Numbered from the stretch's first letter, positions 49,091 through 58,184 are shown. The stretch: 64,000 nt of DNA from SIRX01 sp965214475 (GCA_965214475.1 OZ243953.1:1736001-1800000); one strand, 5' to 3'. The notes: generated by a model not told the origin, from the sequence alone. Translations and numbers: made by a program.

Positions 49091-49873
49091 CTAACCGGAC
49101 TCTGCACACTGCCCGCCGCGAGCAACTTCCAACTCGCGGCGGGCGGCTTCCGTGAGGAGTTTCGTGTCCATCGTCACCGTGACCATTTCGAAGCCCGTCT
49201 CAACGTGTTTTCTCGCCCACTCACCGGAGCCACAATGAATGCCGCAAACGATTTCGTGTTCCTCGCAAGCCGCCCTGATCCGGCGCACGGCCTCTACGTG
49301 CGCTTTCTCGGTTATCTCCAGAGTGGGCGCGAGATCGAGGGAGATGGCGAGGTCCGAAGGCCCGATATAGATGCCGTCCAACCCGGGCGTTGCGGCGATC
49401 TCCTCTACCTGTTCCAGTCCTTCCCGCGTCTCGACCATAACGAAGCACAGAACTTCCCCTGCGAGATCCTCTGGAACTTTCGAACCAACAACCTCAGTGG
49501 CTCGAACCGGACCGTAGGAACGTACACCATCCGGCGGGTACCGGCACGCGGCGATGGCCCGGGCGGCTTCCTCGGCATCGTTTACGAGCGGCACGATCAC
49601 CCCCAGAGCTCCGGCGTCCAGAACTCTCCCAATAAGCCCAGCGTCATTCGACAGCACCCGGGCCAGAGGAGTCGCCCCCGAGGCTCCAACCGATTGAAAG
49701 CTAGAAACCATCGAAGAGAAGTCAGCAAGCCCGTGCTGCCCGTCCACGCAGACATAGTCATAGCCCGCCCTGGCGATCAACTCCGCCCCGAAAGCGTCCG
49801 GCATCATGGACCAGACGCCGAACGTCTTCCGGCCTTCGGCCCAGGCTGTCTTTAGTGGGTTGGGCAACGTCAA
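49091..49873 (-). CDS. HpcH/HpaI-type class II aldolase
   Basis: Metal-dependent aldolase of 260 residues that splits 2-keto-3-deoxy sugar acids into pyruvate and an aldehyde. The family core is WSMMPDAFGAELIARAGYDY with CVDGQHGLADF, where the metal-linked His and Asp lie. Then PLARVLSNDAGLIGRVLDAG, ALGVIVPLVNDAEEAA, FVMVETREGLEQVEEI and LDGIYIGPSDLAISLDL hold the remaining ligands (Glu and Asp). This is the group of 2-dehydro-3-deoxyglucarate and rhamnonate aldolases. It lies 1 bp after lutC. With the fuconate dehydratase gene 7 kb away it would fit cleavage of 2-keto-3-deoxy-fuconate or -rhamnonate, but specificity is not shown. Confidence 0.88.
   Translation of the reverse strand: MTLPNPLKTAWAEGRKTFGVWSMMPDAFGAELIARAGYDYVCVDGQHGLADFSSMVSSFQSVGASGATPLARVLSNDAGLIGRVLDAGALGVIVPLVNDAEEAARAIAACRYPPDGVRSYGPVRATEVVGSKVPEDLAGEVLCFVMVETREGLEQVEEIAATPGLDGIYIGPSDLAISLDLAPTLEITEKAHVEAVRRIRAACEEHEIVCGIHCGSGEWARKHVETGFEMVTVTMDTKLLTEAARRELEVARGGQCAESG
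49111..49144. repeat. Perfect hairpin inside the aldolase 3 prime end
   Basis: GCCCGCCGCGAG (49111-49122) and CTCGCGGCGGGC (49133-49144) form a 12-bp perfect stem with a 10-nt loop. It lies in the last codons of the aldolase gene and opposite the end of the Nramp-like transcript. It may act as a terminator-like barrier between the convergent genes; no T-run follows on either strand. Confidence 0.55.
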
Positions 49874-49874
49874 C

Positions 49875-50546
49875 TCAGCCCACCAGGACCACGTGTACCT
49901 CGCCCGGACCGTGCACCCCGACTGCGAGCGTCATCTCTATATCACCCGACTTGCTCGGGCCGGTGTGGAACGTGAGGTTGGCCGGAGCTTTGTCGTCCGC
50001 TGCATATTTCGCAATAGCGTCCGGCACCGTACCTAAAACCTTATCTACAGGAACTATCGCAACGTGGACCGGCGGCAACAGCGTCACGGAACGACCTTTC
50101 CCGGGGCCGCCCTCGATCACTAAACTCCCGGTTTCGGCGATGGCCCATTCCGCAGTAGAAAGCCCGATACCTGCCTTCGCGGCTACCTCTCGAAAATCTT
50201 CCAACTCCTGCCAAACCACTACCTCGACGCCAGCTTCTTCCAACGGTCCGTCTATACTCAGACGCTCCAAATCTTCCACGTCCCAGCGGACCAGTAGCTC
50301 CGTTCCCCGATCCTTCGCAAGGGAGATCACGTACTCCTTAACTTCCTCGTAGCTCTGGACCCTTTCTCCGTATCCGCCCAGGGCTTCTAGCTCCTCCAGA
50401 AAGCGAGCCGGAAGGTCTTCTATCGGCTCTCGCTCTCGCGGATCATCCGTAGAAGTCCAGGCGATGTCGGGAGCTTTCGTTGGTTTGTATTGTCCGGCTT
50501 GAGTGCGGTGACGGATGGACTGGAGGAATTCATTCCGGTCTGCCAC
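49875..50546 (-). CDS. lutC: Lactate utilization protein C (LUD domain)
   Basis: Part of the LutABC lactate oxidase complex, which converts L-lactate to pyruvate and passes electrons to the respiratory chain. The 223-residue LUD-domain protein contains GIGLSTAEWAIAETGSLVIE and LLPPVHVAIVPVDKVLGTVP, as in LutC/YkgG, and ends GVHGPGEVHVVLVG. It has no cysteine cluster of its own. It follows lutB by 1 bp and precedes the aldolase by 1 bp, so all four genes form one operon. Confidence 0.92.
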   Translation of the reverse strand: MADRNEFLQSIRHRTQAGQYKPTKAPDIAWTSTDDPREREPIEDLPARFLEELEALGGYGERVQSYEEVKEYVISLAKDRGTELLVRWDVEDLERLSIDGPLEEAGVEVVVWQELEDFREVAAKAGIGLSTAEWAIAETGSLVIEGGPGKGRSVTLLPPVHVAIVPVDKVLGTVPDAIAKYAADDKAPANLTFHTGPSKSGDIEMTLAVGVHGPGEVHVVLVG

Positions 50547-50547
50547 G

Positions 50548-52017
50548 CTAAATTCCTTCCTTCCACAACTCGCGGAAGGACTTCTCCGCCAACGGCGGTA
50601 GATCCCGATGCTCCGTCCAGCCTTTGAGCGGCCCGAGAATAGAAGGTGCGGACTCGTTTTGCAGCAATGGCTTCTGGGAGATCCGCCCAGCTTTACCGGA
50701 GATATTGTAGAGAGCCGGGCGCTTCATCGTCTCCTCGAAGCCTTTGAAAGCTATCTGTTGGGCCTTGCTCGCGAGGCCTTCGTCCACCTGCCGGCTCCGG
50801 AGCTTCAACAGTAGCTCGTGTAGCGGAATGCCGACGGGACAGGCTTCGGAGCAAGCGCCGCAGAGCGAAGAAGCGTGTGGCAGATCTTTCGCCTCGCTGT
50901 TTCCTTTGAGCAGCGGCGTGATGACCGCGCCGATCGGCCCAGAGTAGGTGGAGCCGTAGGCGTGTCCTCCGGTCTGCCGGTAGACGGGACAGACGTTAAG
51001 GCAAGCGCCGCAGCGGATGCAGTAGAGGGCTTCTTCGAACTCGGTGCCGAGGAGTTTGGAGCGGCCGTTGTCCAGCAGGACCAGGTGAAACTCCTCCGCC
51101 CCATCCAGTTCTCCCTCTCCGCGCGGCCCGGTAATGAAGTTAGTGTAGACAGAGAGCTTCTGTCCAGTGGCACTCCGGGCCAAAAGCTGCACAAACACTG
51201 CTAGATCCTCGAAGCGGGGTATGAGCTTCTCTATGCCCATCACGACGACGTGGACCGGCGGTACGGTCGCCACCAGCCTACCGTTGCCCTCGTTTGTAAC
51301 GGTCGCTATCGTGCCGGTCTCGGCGACCCCGAAGTTAGCGCCGGTAATGCCGATATCCGCCGCCAGGAACTTCTCCCGGAGACGTTTGCGGGCGAACTTG
51401 GTGAGAGCCTCGACGTCCGATGGTAGTTTTTCGCCTGCCGCACCAGATAGTATTTCCGTTACCTGCCGGAGATTCAAATGAAGGATGGGGCCGATAATGT
51501 GTGAAGGCGTGTCGCCGGAGAGCTGGGCGATCCACTCGCCCAGGTCCGTCTCGACGATCTCCAGCTCCAAATCCGCGTAATCCTCCTCCAGGCGACGGTT
51601 CAGCCCGATTTCCTCGGTCGCCATGCTCTTTGACTTGGCAACAACCTTCGCCCCGCATCGTCGCGCCAGTTCCCCGACGTACCGAACCACGTCCTCACCA
51701 TCCGAGGCGAAAAAGACGTTACCGCCCCGCTCCTCGACGGCGTCCGCCATCTGGGCCAGGTATTCGTCCAGGTGGGCCATCGTCTCTTGCTTTATCCGGT
51801 ACGCTTTCTCTCTTAGTTCCGGTGCGTTCGGCAGTTCGTTCAGCGCAGCGTTGCGGGCCGCGATGGATCTATCGGTAAAGTGCTCGACCGAGTCGTGGAG
51901 TTCCTGATCCTCGACAGCCCTCCGGCCCCGCTCGTTGAAACCCTCTACCTCACTGGCTATACCCTCTTGGCGCCGGTCTTCGGTATCGCGCTTGCGGGCA
52001 GGCTTCCGTGTCTCCAA
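50548..52017 (-). CDS. lutB: Lactate utilization iron-sulfur protein B
   Basis: Iron-sulfur subunit of LutABC. TTG 52017, directly after the lutA stop, gives about 489 residues; the longer frame from 52116 overlaps lutA and carries unrelated Arg/Pro-rich sequence. The N-terminal LUD domain has VVAKSKSMATEEIGLNRRLE and TGTIATVTNEGNGRLVATVP. The C-terminal ferredoxin part has CIRCGACLNVCPVYRQTGGH and LCGACSEACPVGIPLHELLL, two 4Fe-4S motifs. An internal start cannot be excluded, as no strong ribosome site precedes the TTG. Confidence 0.9.
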   Translation of the reverse strand: METRKPARKRDTEDRRQEGIASEVEGFNERGRRAVEDQELHDSVEHFTDRSIAARNAALNELPNAPELREKAYRIKQETMAHLDEYLAQMADAVEERGGNVFFASDGEDVVRYVGELARRCGAKVVAKSKSMATEEIGLNRRLEEDYADLELEIVETDLGEWIAQLSGDTPSHIIGPILHLNLRQVTEILSGAAGEKLPSDVEALTKFARKRLREKFLAADIGITGANFGVAETGTIATVTNEGNGRLVATVPPVHVVVMGIEKLIPRFEDLAVFVQLLARSATGQKLSVYTNFITGPRGEGELDGAEEFHLVLLDNGRSKLLGTEFEEALYCIRCGACLNVCPVYRQTGGHAYGSTYSGPIGAVITPLLKGNSEAKDLPHASSLCGACSEACPVGIPLHELLLKLRSRQVDEGLASKAQQIAFKGFEETMKRPALYNISGKAGRISQKPLLQNESAPSILGPLKGWTEHRDLPPLAEKSFRELWKEGI

Positions 52018-52019
52018 AG

Positions 52020-52754
52020 CTATCCAACCCCCTCTGAGTCGAGGACCTGGGCCAGGTGCAAGACGCGCGTGTCGTGGCCCGTGCGCCGCAGACGACCTTC
52101 CAGGTGCATAAGGCAACTTGAATCGCAGGAAATGAGGGTATCCGCCCCGCTCTTCCCCAATGCCTTTATTTTTTCATCGGCCATCGCTACGGACACGTCC
52201 GGCATCTTGACCGCAAATGTGCCGCCGAACCCGCAACAAAGCTCCTCGTTTTCCCAATCCAGCAACCCCAGCTCATCCACCCTCTGCAACAACGTACCTG
52301 GCTCATCCAGAACTCCAAGCTCCCGGCGCTGATGGCATCCGGTGTGGAAGACGGCTCTGCCGGCGTGGTGTGAACCGAGGTCTTCAGCGCCGAGCACGTT
52401 CACCAGGAAGTCCGAGAATTCCCGCACTCGGGGGGCCAGGGTCTCTGCGTGTTCGCGATCTTCGGGCAGTTCCTTGAAGATGAACGGATAGTAGTGAGAG
52501 ACCATCGCGGCGCAGGAACCGGAGGGGCAGACGATGTAGTCGAAGTTCTCTTTCTCGAACACGTCAAGGAAGTGGCGAGCGACGCCTTTTGCCTCTTCGA
52601 GAAAACCGGAGTTAAAGGCCGGTTGACCGCAGCAGGTCTGGCCTTCAGGGTAAGTTACTTCGACGCCGAGCTTGCGTAGGACGCGCACCGCACTCACGCC
52701 GACCTGCGGGTAGATCAAGTCTACGTAACACGGTACGAAGAGAGCCACCTTCAC
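52020..52754 (-). CDS. lutA: Lactate utilization protein A (CCG-domain)
   Basis: Cysteine-rich subunit of LutABC, similar to the heterodisulfide-reductase and glycolate-oxidase subunits. GTG 52754, with AGGAG 8 nt upstream, begins VKVALFVPCYVDLIYPQVGV; the frame extends back to ATG 52787. Two CCG domains are present, EGQTCCGQPAFNSGF and EELCCGFGGTFAVK, plus CPSGSCAAMVSHYYP and CDSSCLMHLEG. It is the first gene of the lut operon. There is no lactate permease next to it. LutABC is one of several lactate routes known in actinobacteria. Confidence 0.92.
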   Translation of the reverse strand: MKVALFVPCYVDLIYPQVGVSAVRVLRKLGVEVTYPEGQTCCGQPAFNSGFLEEAKGVARHFLDVFEKENFDYIVCPSGSCAAMVSHYYPFIFKELPEDREHAETLAPRVREFSDFLVNVLGAEDLGSHHAGRAVFHTGCHQRRELGVLDEPGTLLQRVDELGLLDWENEELCCGFGGTFAVKMPDVSVAMADEKIKALGKSGADTLISCDSSCLMHLEGRLRRTGHDTRVLHLAQVLDSEGVG

Positions 52755-52816
52755 ATCCACCGCTCCTCTCTGTCCTACTTTCCCCAAGCATCCAAATACT
52801 ACTACAACAACCGGAG

Positions 52817-53332
52817 CTACAGCTCCTTCACGACTCCGTCCGGTATCTCCGGCAACGCTGCCCTGAGATTTTCCGCTTTTTCTGCTGGGATGCCGTGACG
52901 TTCCAGCAGCCTCGTTGCTTGCTCGGGGGTTGGGACTTCGCGCACGTACGCTGCGACACTGCGCTCCTCGTCGTAGAGTTCAAACACCGGCTCCGAACCG
53001 CTCCAGAACGCCTCGATCACCGGCTTGTAGACGATGATATGGTACGAGAAGCCATCTCTGTCAGCATGGTCTGAACCGGTTACAGAGTGACCTACGAAAC
53101 CCGAAGCGAACCAGCCTCTACGCTCGAAAAGGCTTCCGAACCTGTTGGAGAGCCGTCTCCATTCCTCATACACAGAATCTAGCTCTTCGGATACTCCGGG
53201 TAATTTCCTACGGGCCCTATCAGGAGGTAGACGCCGGTAGCCGTTGACCCAGGTTATGCTGTCGGGATCGCAACCAGGTGGGAGGCCATTTCCTAAAGCC
53301 GTCACCTGCTCCTCGAACCCAGTGACGATCAA
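52817..53332 (-). CDS. Hypothetical protein, second of a pair
   Basis: A 171-residue protein I do not recognise. It has no signal peptide or membrane helix and is rich in Glu and aromatic residues. It may hold a fold with GYRRLPPDRARRKLPGVSEE, the segment GFVGHSVTGSDHADRDGFSY and a late LLERHGIPAEKAENLRAAL that looks like a small helical domain. It follows the 98-residue gene by 9 bp and ends 30 bp before the lut operon, so it may belong to the same transcript. Coding potential looks normal. Confidence 0.6.
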   Translation of the reverse strand: MIVTGFEEQVTALGNGLPPGCDPDSITWVNGYRRLPPDRARRKLPGVSEELDSVYEEWRRLSNRFGSLFERRGWFASGFVGHSVTGSDHADRDGFSYHIIVYKPVIEAFWSGSEPVFELYDEERSVAAYVREVPTPEQATRLLERHGIPAEKAENLRAALPEIPDGVVKEL

Positions 53333-53341
53333 GGTACTCGT

Positions 53342-53638
53342 CTACTCTTCCGGCCCCCAGTATCCTTCTTGAGGATCGAGAATTGCAGTGTCCGACGCTT
53401 CGTCTTGGTCCCACTCCACCGCCCCTGCCCAGAACCTGAACAGGCATTCGGCCCGTGACGTTTCCCTAAATAGAATGTGTACTCGGTGCTCTGTTCCGGA
53501 TGTATCGAGGCGTATGTCTTCTATCTTGACCGAGGCATCGCTTTCGATCGAGGGCATTTCTTCGAGTAACTCTTTCCGGAGCACCTGTAGAACCCGGCCC
53601 TCATATTCTTCTCTGCTAATCTCGATCTTGCGTGCCAT
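53342..53638 (-). CDS. Hypothetical protein, first of a pair
   Basis: Unrecognised soluble protein of 98 residues: MARKIEISREEYEGRVLQVL, then acidic and basic alternation with VKIEDIRLDTSGTEHRVHIL and FRFWAGAVEWDQDEASD. The pattern suggests an alpha/beta fold. It is probably translated together with the next gene (9-bp gap). It is not adjacent to any recognised partner besides that. Confidence 0.55.
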   Translation of the reverse strand: MARKIEISREEYEGRVLQVLRKELLEEMPSIESDASVKIEDIRLDTSGTEHRVHILFRETSRAECLFRFWAGAVEWDQDEASDTAILDPQEGYWGPEE

Positions 53639-53735
53639 ATCCCCCGCATTCTACGAAACAGGTGGCAAAGCTCAGCCCATAAACACTACCATCCTGCTCT
53701 CGTCAGTCTCCGTGTTCTTGTGGCACCATAGAGTC

Positions 53736-54509
53736 TTAGTCTTCCCCGTTATCCCGCACAGTAGGACTGGCGACCCTCGTTTTGCCGAGCGCCTGTAGGG
53801 CGGTTGGGATCATGGTCAGCTCCGGTACGTGGGCGCGGGGCGGTAGGGTTACGAGAAATCGGCAGGCAGCGGCAACATCTTCGGGCTTGAGGCTCGCGTC
53901 TCGCACTTTCTCCGATGGTGGTTCGGGGCGGTTGTCCAGAATTGGGGTGTCCACGATGCCGGGCAGGATGGTAGAGAAGCGTACGCCGTTTTCGTGCTCT
54001 TCCAGGCCGGCGGCGCGGGCGAACTGTGTCATGCCGGCTTTGGAGGCCTGATAGGCGGGACCTGAGACGTCCGGCCAAGAGCCGGAGACGCTGCTGATGA
54101 GCACGGCGTCACCACAAGAATTCCGCAGATAGGGTAGAGCGGTGTGGACGAAATAGAAGGCTCCGCTCAGGTTTACGGAGAGCATCTGATCCCAGGCTTC
54201 CGGCGTTAACTGTTCCAGCCGTCGCTCCGGCACATTCATGCCGGCGGCGAGCACCAGCGTGTCCAAGCCACTCTCCCCAACCTCCTCCACCAACCGCTTT
54301 ACGGTTTCCTTGTCCGTTACGTCCAGCGCATGCGGGACGACCCGCCCAGAATTTATTCTCTCTTCTCCCGCGCCTTCGACCATCGCCTCTTCACGGCGGG
54401 CGACGGCGTGAACGGTGGCGCCCGAGTCGGCGAAGAGGTTTGCAGTGGCGAGACCGATTCCGCTACTCGCCCCGGTGATTATGGCGGTGCGGCCTTCGAG
54501 GGTTTCCAC
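53736..54509 (-). CDS. SDR-family oxidoreductase in the sugar-acid locus
   Basis: Short-chain dehydrogenase of 257 residues with intact motifs: ITGASSGIGLATAN for the cofactor, LAAGMNVPERRLEQ, SVSGSWPDVSG with the catalytic Ser, and AYQASKAGMTQFARAAGLEE with Tyr and Lys. An Asp or Arg after the second strand (AVARREEAM) suggests an NADP-leaning cofactor site, but this is weak. The GTG start overlaps the last base of the broken alcohol dehydrogenase gene, so the two were one operon. The substrate is probably a sugar acid or an alcohol in the same pathway. Confidence 0.88.
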   Translation of the reverse strand: METLEGRTAIITGASSGIGLATANLFADSGATVHAVARREEAMVEGAGEERINSGRVVPHALDVTDKETVKRLVEEVGESGLDTLVLAAGMNVPERRLEQLTPEAWDQMLSVNLSGAFYFVHTALPYLRNSCGDAVLISSVSGSWPDVSGPAYQASKAGMTQFARAAGLEEHENGVRFSTILPGIVDTPILDNRPEPPSEKVRDASLKPEDVAAACRFLVTLPPRAHVPELTMIPTALQALGKTRVASPTVRDNGED

Positions 54510-55533
54510 TATTCCTCCGTCCCGGCAAGGAATACTTTGATCTGCTCCTGGGGACCTTCAACGAGCCGGGCAAAAGCGTCGGGGCCTCTTTCGAGTGGAA
54601 GGGCCGGCGGCAACTCTCCGATACCGGCCTGGCCCGAAGAGAGCCAGGTCAGCGCCTGCTCGAAGTCCTCCGGCGTGTAGGCGTATGAACCTTGCAGCGT
54701 GATCTGCCTTCGCACCAAGCCGTGAAAACCCAGCGTGGTCTCGTCCCCATGCAACCCGACCAGTGCCACCATCCCGCCCGGCTTTACCAGATCCACTGCG
54801 AGCTGCCGTGTCCCCCCGCCCCGACGGCGTCTAGCACCAGATCCGCACCGAGCCCTTCGGTGGCCTCTTGTAACATCGCCCCGGCTTCCTCTCCGGAAGC
54901 AAAGACCTCGTGAGCCCCGAGTTCTTTGGCCTGTTTGCGCCGCCCTTCGTGCAGCTCGACCACAGACACGTTCGGTATACCGGAGAGCAGGGCCGACTGG
55001 AGGACCATGATCCCGATAGTACCCCCGCCGATAACCACAGCGTGCTCAGCGGGCAGGCAGCTAATACCGAGACGCACCGCGTGGACGCCGTTTGCGAGCG
55101 GCTCGGCGAGGGCGGCAGCGCTGATGTCCAGGTCATCCGGTATCTCGGACATGGCAGACTCTGGGACCTGGACGTATTCGGCGAAGCCACCGGGGTGGTG
55201 GATACCGATCATGGTCCGGTTCTCGCACAGGTTCTTGAGCCCGGCCTGGCACAACCGGCACTCGCCGCAAGAGAGCAACGGATTTACCGTTACCCGACGG
55301 CCCTCCCAACGCTCGTTCACGCCTTCGCCGACGGAGGCGACCGTGCCGGCGAACTCGTGGCCCATTACGAGTGGTGGGGTGCGGTTGCCCATCTTGCCCA
55401 AGTACCCTTCGACCTCCGAGCCGCAGATACCGGCGGCTCCGGTATGGATCACGACCATCCCCGGCTCCACTTTCGGCTCCGGCATCTCCTCGAACGACAT
55501 CTGCTCCGGGCCATGCCAGACTATCCCTTTCAC
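54509..55533 (-). pseudogene. Zinc alcohol dehydrogenase split by a frameshift
   Basis: Medium-chain dehydrogenase broken at the six-C run 54812-54817 (six Gs on the coding strand). The first frame has the GroES-like part with GICGSEVEGYLG and GHEFAGTVASVGEGVN, the structural-zinc cysteines GECRLCQAGLKNLCE, and the NAD site VVIGGGTIGIMVLQSALLSG, and ends as LDAVGAGGHGSSQWIW. One more G restores GAGGTRQLAVDLVKPGGMVA, which continues in the second frame to the stop at 54509. The gene would give about 341 residues, of the sorbitol or L-threonine dehydrogenase group. Phase variation or a sequencing error are alternatives to decay. Confidence 0.85.
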
Positions 55534-55584
55534 GTTCTCACCTCACTGTTGCTCCCACTCCTGCATCATTTTATATGCTTCCGG

Positions 55585-55914
55585 CTATTTGGATTCGTAG
55601 CGGTCGGGGTCCTGAAAAACGTCGATGACGCACGAGCCTTTTGCTAGACGGGCGGAGTGCTCCTCGCCCGCGCCGATGTCGTAGGTATCTCCTGGCTCGT
55701 AGGTCCCGGTCTCTCCGCTGATAGTCAGCTCCAGTTCACCTGCTACGACGATTCCCCGCTGGGCTCCGTGGGAGTGCGGCGGCACCTCGACTTCTTCTTC
55801 GGCCCGGAAAAAGACCGCCTGCCCGTGCGGACTCGAAAGCAGCCGGCCGTCTAGGCCGTCGAACGGGACATCCACTTCGGATAGGTTCCGGATCCAACCT
55901 GCAAACGGGTTCAT
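55585..55914 (-). CDS. Small cupin-domain protein
   Basis: Single beta-barrel protein of 109 residues from ATG 55914 (the frame extends 7 codons further). The metal-binding motif VEVPPHSHGAQRGIVVAGEL has two His and the following Glu position is replaced (G-x-V). The second cupin motif is PGDTYDIGAGEEHSARL with a His. Metal binding is therefore possible. Such cupins in sugar loci are often isomerases or unknowns. It lies between the alcohol dehydrogenase gene and the divergent SDR/fuconate dehydratase pair. Confidence 0.82.
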   Translation of the reverse strand: MNPFAGWIRNLSEVDVPFDGLDGRLLSSPHGQAVFFRAEEEVEVPPHSHGAQRGIVVAGELELTISGETGTYEPGDTYDIGAGEEHSARLAKGSCVIDVFQDPDRYESK

Positions 55915-56053
55915 CTTTGCTTCTCCCAGTAGCACAGCATTTCCACAGGAATACTATCGTCCCGAGCGGCGAAGGTTGTTTGCGTATCCCGCTCTCACTT
56001 AACTATACTTGCCAGCAGGGTACAGGGAAGCGACCGTGTTAGGGGTGAGCATC

Positions 56054-56818
56054 TTGGATCGTCTGGAAGGCAAACGCACAATAGTCACCGGAGCAGGCGC
56101 CGGCATAGGACGGGCCATCGCGCTCCGCCTAGCAGAAGAGGGTGCCCGCATAGTCCTCGCCGACGTGGACGAGGAAGCTACAAACAAGGTGGCCGAAGAG
56201 ATAAGCGAAGCTGGCGGCGAAACCTCGATTCACCAAACAGACGTAACCTTGGCCGGAGACGTAGAGGCTCTAGTGGAGCATGTAGTCTCAGAGTGGGACG
56301 GTCTGGACGTGATGGTCAACAACGCCGGCGTCGGCATAGCCTCTAGTGTAGTTGACGCCACCGAGGAAGACTACGACAAGATGATGGACGTCTGTGTCCG
56401 GGGCACCTATCTTGGCATGAAGTACGCCATACCCGCTATCCGGGACTCTGGAGGCGGCTCTGTTATAAACATGTCCTCTATCGCCGCTTTAGTGGGTTTG
56501 AACGACCGGGCGATCTACTGTGCGGCGAAGGGAGCGATCCTCTCCATGACCCGGGCCGCGGCTATAGACCACATAGAGGAGGGTGTTAGGGTCAACTGCA
56601 TAGCGCCCGGTACGGTGGACACGCCCTGGATCTCCCGCATCACCTCCACCTACGAGGACCCGGAAGAAGCCCGCGCCACCATGCAAGCTCGCCAGCCCCA
56701 CAACCGCTTCGTAACACCGGATGAGATAGCGGCAGTGGCTGCCTACCTGGCATCCGACGAAGCTGGCTCAGCCGTCGGGGCCTGCATGACCGTGGACGGA
56801 GGAATGACCGCGCGATGA
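56054..56818 (+). CDS. SDR-family dehydrogenase next to fuconate dehydratase
   Basis: Short-chain dehydrogenase of 254 residues from TTG 56054; the frame is open back to 56009. Motifs: VTGAGAGIGRAIALRLAEEG (cofactor), NNAGVGIASS, NMSSIAALVGL (Ser) and AIYCAAKGAILSMTR (Tyr and Lys). Asp in VLADVDEEA at the end of the second strand favours NAD. It precedes the fuconate dehydratase by 25 bp, so it is probably a sugar or keto-acid dehydrogenase of the same route, such as L-fucose or 2-keto-3-deoxy-fuconate dehydrogenase. Confidence 0.87.
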   Translation: MDRLEGKRTIVTGAGAGIGRAIALRLAEEGARIVLADVDEEATNKVAEEISEAGGETSIHQTDVTLAGDVEALVEHVVSEWDGLDVMVNNAGVGIASSVVDATEEDYDKMMDVCVRGTYLGMKYAIPAIRDSGGGSVINMSSIAALVGLNDRAIYCAAKGAILSMTRAAAIDHIEEGVRVNCIAPGTVDTPWISRITSTYEDPEEARATMQARQPHNRFVTPDEIAAVAAYLASDEAGSAVGACMTVDGGMTAR

Positions 56819-56843
56819 GGAGGACGAAACAAAGGATAGCCGA

Positions 56844-58163
56844 ATGAGAATCACCGAAGCCATAGCCCGTGACATCCGCTTCCCCACCTCAGAAGACCTC
56901 TCCGGCTCCGACGCCATGAACGAAGCCCCCGACTACTCAGCCGCCTACGTTGTCCTCAAAACGGATACCGACCTCGAAGGCCACGGCATGACCTTTACCA
57001 TAGGACGCGGCACAGATCTGTGCGTCGCCGCAATAGAAGCTCTCTCTCCACTGATAGTCGGTGAGACGGTAGAGTCCTTTACTGAGGACATGGGTGCTTT
57101 TTGGAGACGCATAACGGGTGACAGCCACTTGCGCTGGCTCGGACCCGAAAAGGGTGTTATTCATCTAGCCACGGCTGCCGTCGTCAACGCTGTGTGGGAT
57201 CTTTACGCCAAGATGGAAGGAAAGCCTCTCTGGAAATTGCTCGTAGACATGAGCCCCGAAGAGCTCGTCTCGTGCGTGGACTTTCGCTATATCACTGACG
57301 CCATTACGCCCGAGGAAGCCGTGCAGCTATTGCGTAAAAACGAGGACGCCAAGTCTGATAGGGAATCGGAAATGCAGGATACGGGTTATCCAGCTTATAC
57401 GACCAGTGCGGGCTGGCTCGGCTATTCCGATGAAAAGCTTCGGAGCCTGCTAAGTGAGTCCGTGGCCGAAGGCTGGGAGCACTTCAAGATGAAGGTCGGC
57501 ACCAGCATTGATGACGATGTGCGCAGGGCCTCCATTATCCGGGAGGAGATCGGCCCCGACAAAAAGCTCATGATGGATGCAAACCAGGTCTGGGATGTAG
57601 AAGAAACCATAGAGAAGATGGAGCGTCTCAAAGACTTCGACCCGTGGTGGATCGAAGAGCCCACAAGCCCAGACGATGTGCTCGGCCACGCGAAGATAGC
57701 AAAGGCCGTAGACCCTATAGGCGTCGCAACCGGCGAGCACTGTCAGAACCGGGTGGTCTTCAAGCAGCTAATGCAGGCTGAAGCCATCAGTTTCTGCCAG
57801 ATAGACTCCTGCAGGCTCGGCGGGGTGAACGAAGTCTTGGCTGTCTTGCTCATGGCGTCGAAGTTCGGGGTTCCGGTGTGTCCGCACGCTGGAGGCGTGG
57901 GACTTTGTGAGTACGTCCAGCACCTTTCTATCTTCGACTACATAGCGGTCAGTGCATCGCTAGAGGATCGGATACTGGAATACGTGGATCACCTGCACGA
58001 GCACTTCGTGGACCCTGTGACCATGAAGGACAGTCACTACATGCCCCCTGAGAGGCCTGGCTATTCCATCGAGATGAAGCCTGAGTCACTCGATGCTTAT
58101 GAGTTTCCTAATGGACAAGTTTGGGCCTCACGAAAGGAACCAGAGCCGCCGCAAACGTCTTAG
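56844..58163 (+). CDS. L-fuconate dehydratase
   Basis: Enolase-superfamily enzyme that dehydrates L-fuconate to 2-keto-3-deoxy-L-fuconate. The 439-residue protein matches the fuconate dehydratase subgroup from end to end. The N-terminal cap has DIRFPTSEDLSGSDAMNEAP and GHGMTFTIGRGTDLC. In the barrel, WEHFKMKVGTSIDDDVRRAS holds the KxK catalytic lysines, MMDANQVWDVEE the first metal ligand, WIEEPTSPDDVLGH the second, TGEHCQNRVVFKQ the third and CPHAGGVGLCEY the His base. Metal and acid-base residues are all in place. Related mandelate-racemase enzymes act on rhamnonate or galactonate, but the extended N-terminal signature favours fuconate. Confidence 0.92.
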   Translation: MRITEAIARDIRFPTSEDLSGSDAMNEAPDYSAAYVVLKTDTDLEGHGMTFTIGRGTDLCVAAIEALSPLIVGETVESFTEDMGAFWRRITGDSHLRWLGPEKGVIHLATAAVVNAVWDLYAKMEGKPLWKLLVDMSPEELVSCVDFRYITDAITPEEAVQLLRKNEDAKSDRESEMQDTGYPAYTTSAGWLGYSDEKLRSLLSESVAEGWEHFKMKVGTSIDDDVRRASIIREEIGPDKKLMMDANQVWDVEETIEKMERLKDFDPWWIEEPTSPDDVLGHAKIAKAVDPIGVATGEHCQNRVVFKQLMQAEAISFCQIDSCRLGGVNEVLAVLLMASKFGVPVCPHAGGVGLCEYVQHLSIFDYIAVSASLEDRILEYVDHLHEHFVDPVTMKDSHYMPPERPGYSIEMKPESLDAYEFPNGQVWASRKEPEPPQTS

Positions 58164-58181
58164 CCTGTGGCGGCTCTGGTT
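58138..58181. terminator. Hairpin between fuconate dehydratase and the MFS gene
   Basis: AACCAGAGCCGCC (58138-58150) pairs with GGCGGCTCTGGTT (58169-58181), a perfect 13-bp stem around an 18-nt loop that holds the stop codon at 58163. It separates two convergent genes and probably ends both transcripts, though no long T-run follows. Confidence 0.6.
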
Positions 58182-58184
58182 CTG

